In this document: in pieces, positions 29,290-30,505 of the stretch
How positions within the stretch are numbered: position 1 is the first letter of the stretch
How the letters are laid out: every line of letters starts with the position of its first letter
Assembly (NCBI GenBank): GCA_964452355.1
Contig: CAYVKV010000010.1
Span: 1-30,505 of the forward strand
Origin: UBA1450 sp964452355
Lineage (GTDB): Bacteria; Patescibacteriota; Microgenomatia; UBA1406; GWC2-37-13
Direction: 5' to 3'
DNA length: 30,505 nucleotides
Made by a program: the position numbers and the translations under genes
Notes under the pieces: generated by a model
Databases searched by the model: none
The model's input: only the letters and a program-made list of their open reading frames with translations
Told to the model about the DNA's origin: nothing

Positions 29290-29324
29290 TTGAAATTTAT
29301 TTCTATAAAACATATAGTGATAAC
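29290..29324 (+). promoter_or_regulatory. promoter of pilB
   Basis: TTGAAA (29290-29295), a 17-nt spacer and TATAGT (29313-29318) lie 6 nt before ATG 29325. The promoter occupies the 50-nt divergent gap with holB. No clear promoter for holB is seen there. Confidence 0.75.
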
Positions 29325-30505
29325 ATGGGCATTACTCCGAAACTGTTTTTAAGTAAATTGGTTGAAAAGAACATCATTAGTGATCAACAAGCAAGTCAAT
29401 ATGAAGTTGATTCAATGAAACGCGATCTTCCCGTTGACCAATATTTGCTTCAGTATACCACCATCTCACCTGAGGAAATCATGAAGATCAAAGCCGCATT
29501 TTTAAATGTCAATTATATAAATATTGCAGCAACCGCAGTCGACCCTCAATCGCTGAGTTTCATTCCTGAATCTGTTGCACAACGACACTCAATCATGCCA
29601 TATATGTATGATGAGAAAGATAAACGACTGTATGTCGCCTCAGCAGATCCGCTCAACGTAAGTCTGCAAGATTTTATTGAGATGAAAGCGGGAATCAAAG
29701 CAACTTTGGCACTCGCACTCCCCGAAGATATTTCAAAAGCCATAAGTGTGGGATACACCCGTAGTATTTCACCGGAAGTTGAAAAAGCAATTGCACAAGT
29801 TCAGCCACAAAAAAAGGTAGAAGCCGAGACCGGTATTAAGACGTCAGCGGAATTCAACAATGCGCCCATTGCAAAAATCGTCAACACGATTTTAGATTTT
29901 GCCATGAAAAGTCGCGCCTCAGACATTCATATTGAGCCTCAAGAATTGAAATCTCGTGTTCGATATCGCATTGATGGGATTTTGCAGGAGAAACTATCTC
30001 TCCCCACCAGTATTCATGAATCGCTCGTTTCTCGCATTAAGATTCTTTCTGAGATGAAAATTGATGAAAAAAGAGTTCCGCAGGATGGAAGGTTCAACTA
30101 TAAAAATACGGAAGAGGAGATCGATCTTCGTGTATCCACGCTTCCTACCGTAAATGGCGAAAAAATCGTGATGCGACTTTTGCGAAAATCAGGGGGGATG
30201 CCTTCACTGGGAGAACTGGGTCTTGATGGAGCACAACTCAAACGATTTGAGGATGGTATTGCTCGCACTTATGGAATTGTCCTTGTCACTGGACCAACGG
30301 GATCAGGAAAAACCACGACACTTTACTCGGTCTTAAGTAGGCTCAATACAAAGTCTGTAAACATTGTCACCCTTGAAGATCCGGTAGAGTATCAAGTTGA
30401 AGGGATCAATCAAGTACAAATTAACGCAAAAGCGGGTCTCACCTTTGCTACCGGTCTCAAATCGTTTCTCCGACAGGACCCAAACATCATTTTGGTTGGA
30501 GAAAT
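29325..30505 (+). CDS. pilB: type IV pilus assembly ATPase PilB/GspE (partial, runs off the window)
   Basis: From ATG 29325 the frame is open for 393 codons to the window end. The N-terminal MshEN/GspE-N region (about 1-150) starts MGITPKLFLSKLVEKNII and includes LPVDQYLLQYTTISPEE. The secretion-ATPase core has SRASDIHIEPQ, RVRYRIDGILQE, Walker A GPTGSGKTTT (about 322-331), TLEDPVEYQVEGINQVQIN (Asp box) and the start of Walker B, PNIILVGE. PilB powers pilus extension at the inner membrane. It is transcribed divergently from the holB-prepilin-pilMNO operon. PilT and PilC are not in the window but would be expected downstream. Confidence 0.95.
   Translation, partial: MGITPKLFLSKLVEKNIISDQQASQYEVDSMKRDLPVDQYLLQYTTISPEEIMKIKAAFLNVNYINIAATAVDPQSLSFIPESVAQRHSIMPYMYDEKDKRLYVASADPLNVSLQDFIEMKAGIKATLALALPEDISKAISVGYTRSISPEVEKAIAQVQPQKKVEAETGIKTSAEFNNAPIAKIVNTILDFAMKSRASDIHIEPQELKSRVRYRIDGILQEKLSLPTSIHESLVSRIKILSEMKIDEKRVPQDGRFNYKNTEEEIDLRVSTLPTVNGEKIVMRLLRKSGGMPSLGELGLDGAQLKRFEDGIARTYGIVLVTGPTGSGKTTTLYSVLSRLNTKSVNIVTLEDPVEYQVEGINQVQINAKAGLTFATGLKSFLRQDPNIILVGE

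Overview
The window looks like a metagenome-derived scaffold from a streamlined bacterium of the Candidate Phyla Radiation, most likely Microgenomates-like. This is an inference. It rests on the short PheT without its EMAP-type tRNA-binding domain, compact ATGA-coupled operons, almost no Shine-Dalgarno sequences, many small membrane proteins, and a type IV pilus cluster next to housekeeping genes. A run of 10 N at 8400-8409 shows that the sequence is scaffolded.

Layout. 1-4415 is a translation block: the end of an unknown gene, then infC-rpmI-rplT-pheS-pheT. 4429-6042 holds a HAD phosphatase, an ImmA/IrrE-type metallopeptidase and a two-TM protein. 6047-8679 (minus) is a class A penicillin-binding protein, broken by an assembly gap next to a tRNA-Asn(GTT). 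8690-20440 is an accessory island. It contains two small possible toxin/antitoxin-like proteins, an XRE regulator with a clear palindromic operator, a MazG-DUF2075 helicase/nuclease-membrane protein operon, a secreted Cys-rich YHYH/Excalibur protein, a KilA-N gene flanked by repeats, a RhuM-family protein, a Tat-signal protein, and an FHA gene linked to a phosphoribosyltransferase-like frame through an A AAA AAG slippery site. 20497-24325 returns to core genes: a 37-residue membrane peptide, recG, rpmF, nusB, rnc and rpsP. 24333-29274 (minus) is holB followed by four prepilin-like genes and pilM-pilN-pilO. pilB runs divergently on the plus strand and leaves the window.

The most general signal is promoter/start geometry. 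At about a dozen genes a sigma70-like -10 hexamer, often extended as TGnTANNNT and in several cases with a -35 at 17-18 nt, ends only 5-8 nt before the start codon. Transcription would then begin at or next to the start codon, which implies leaderless mRNAs. This signal also resolves several start codons (pheS, HAD gene, first prepilin gene, the membrane/OB-like protein) and reveals genes too short for ordinary ORF calling (rpmF, the 37-residue peptide).

The best candidates for undescribed biology are the possible -1 frameshifted FHA-PRTase protein, the MazG-DUF2075-TM operon, and two compact structured elements (9685-9761 and 10317-10383) on either side of the XRE gene. The island also carries a small family of TGAC-type hairpin repeats. 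Functions for these are inferences from motifs and context only; no database search was possible.
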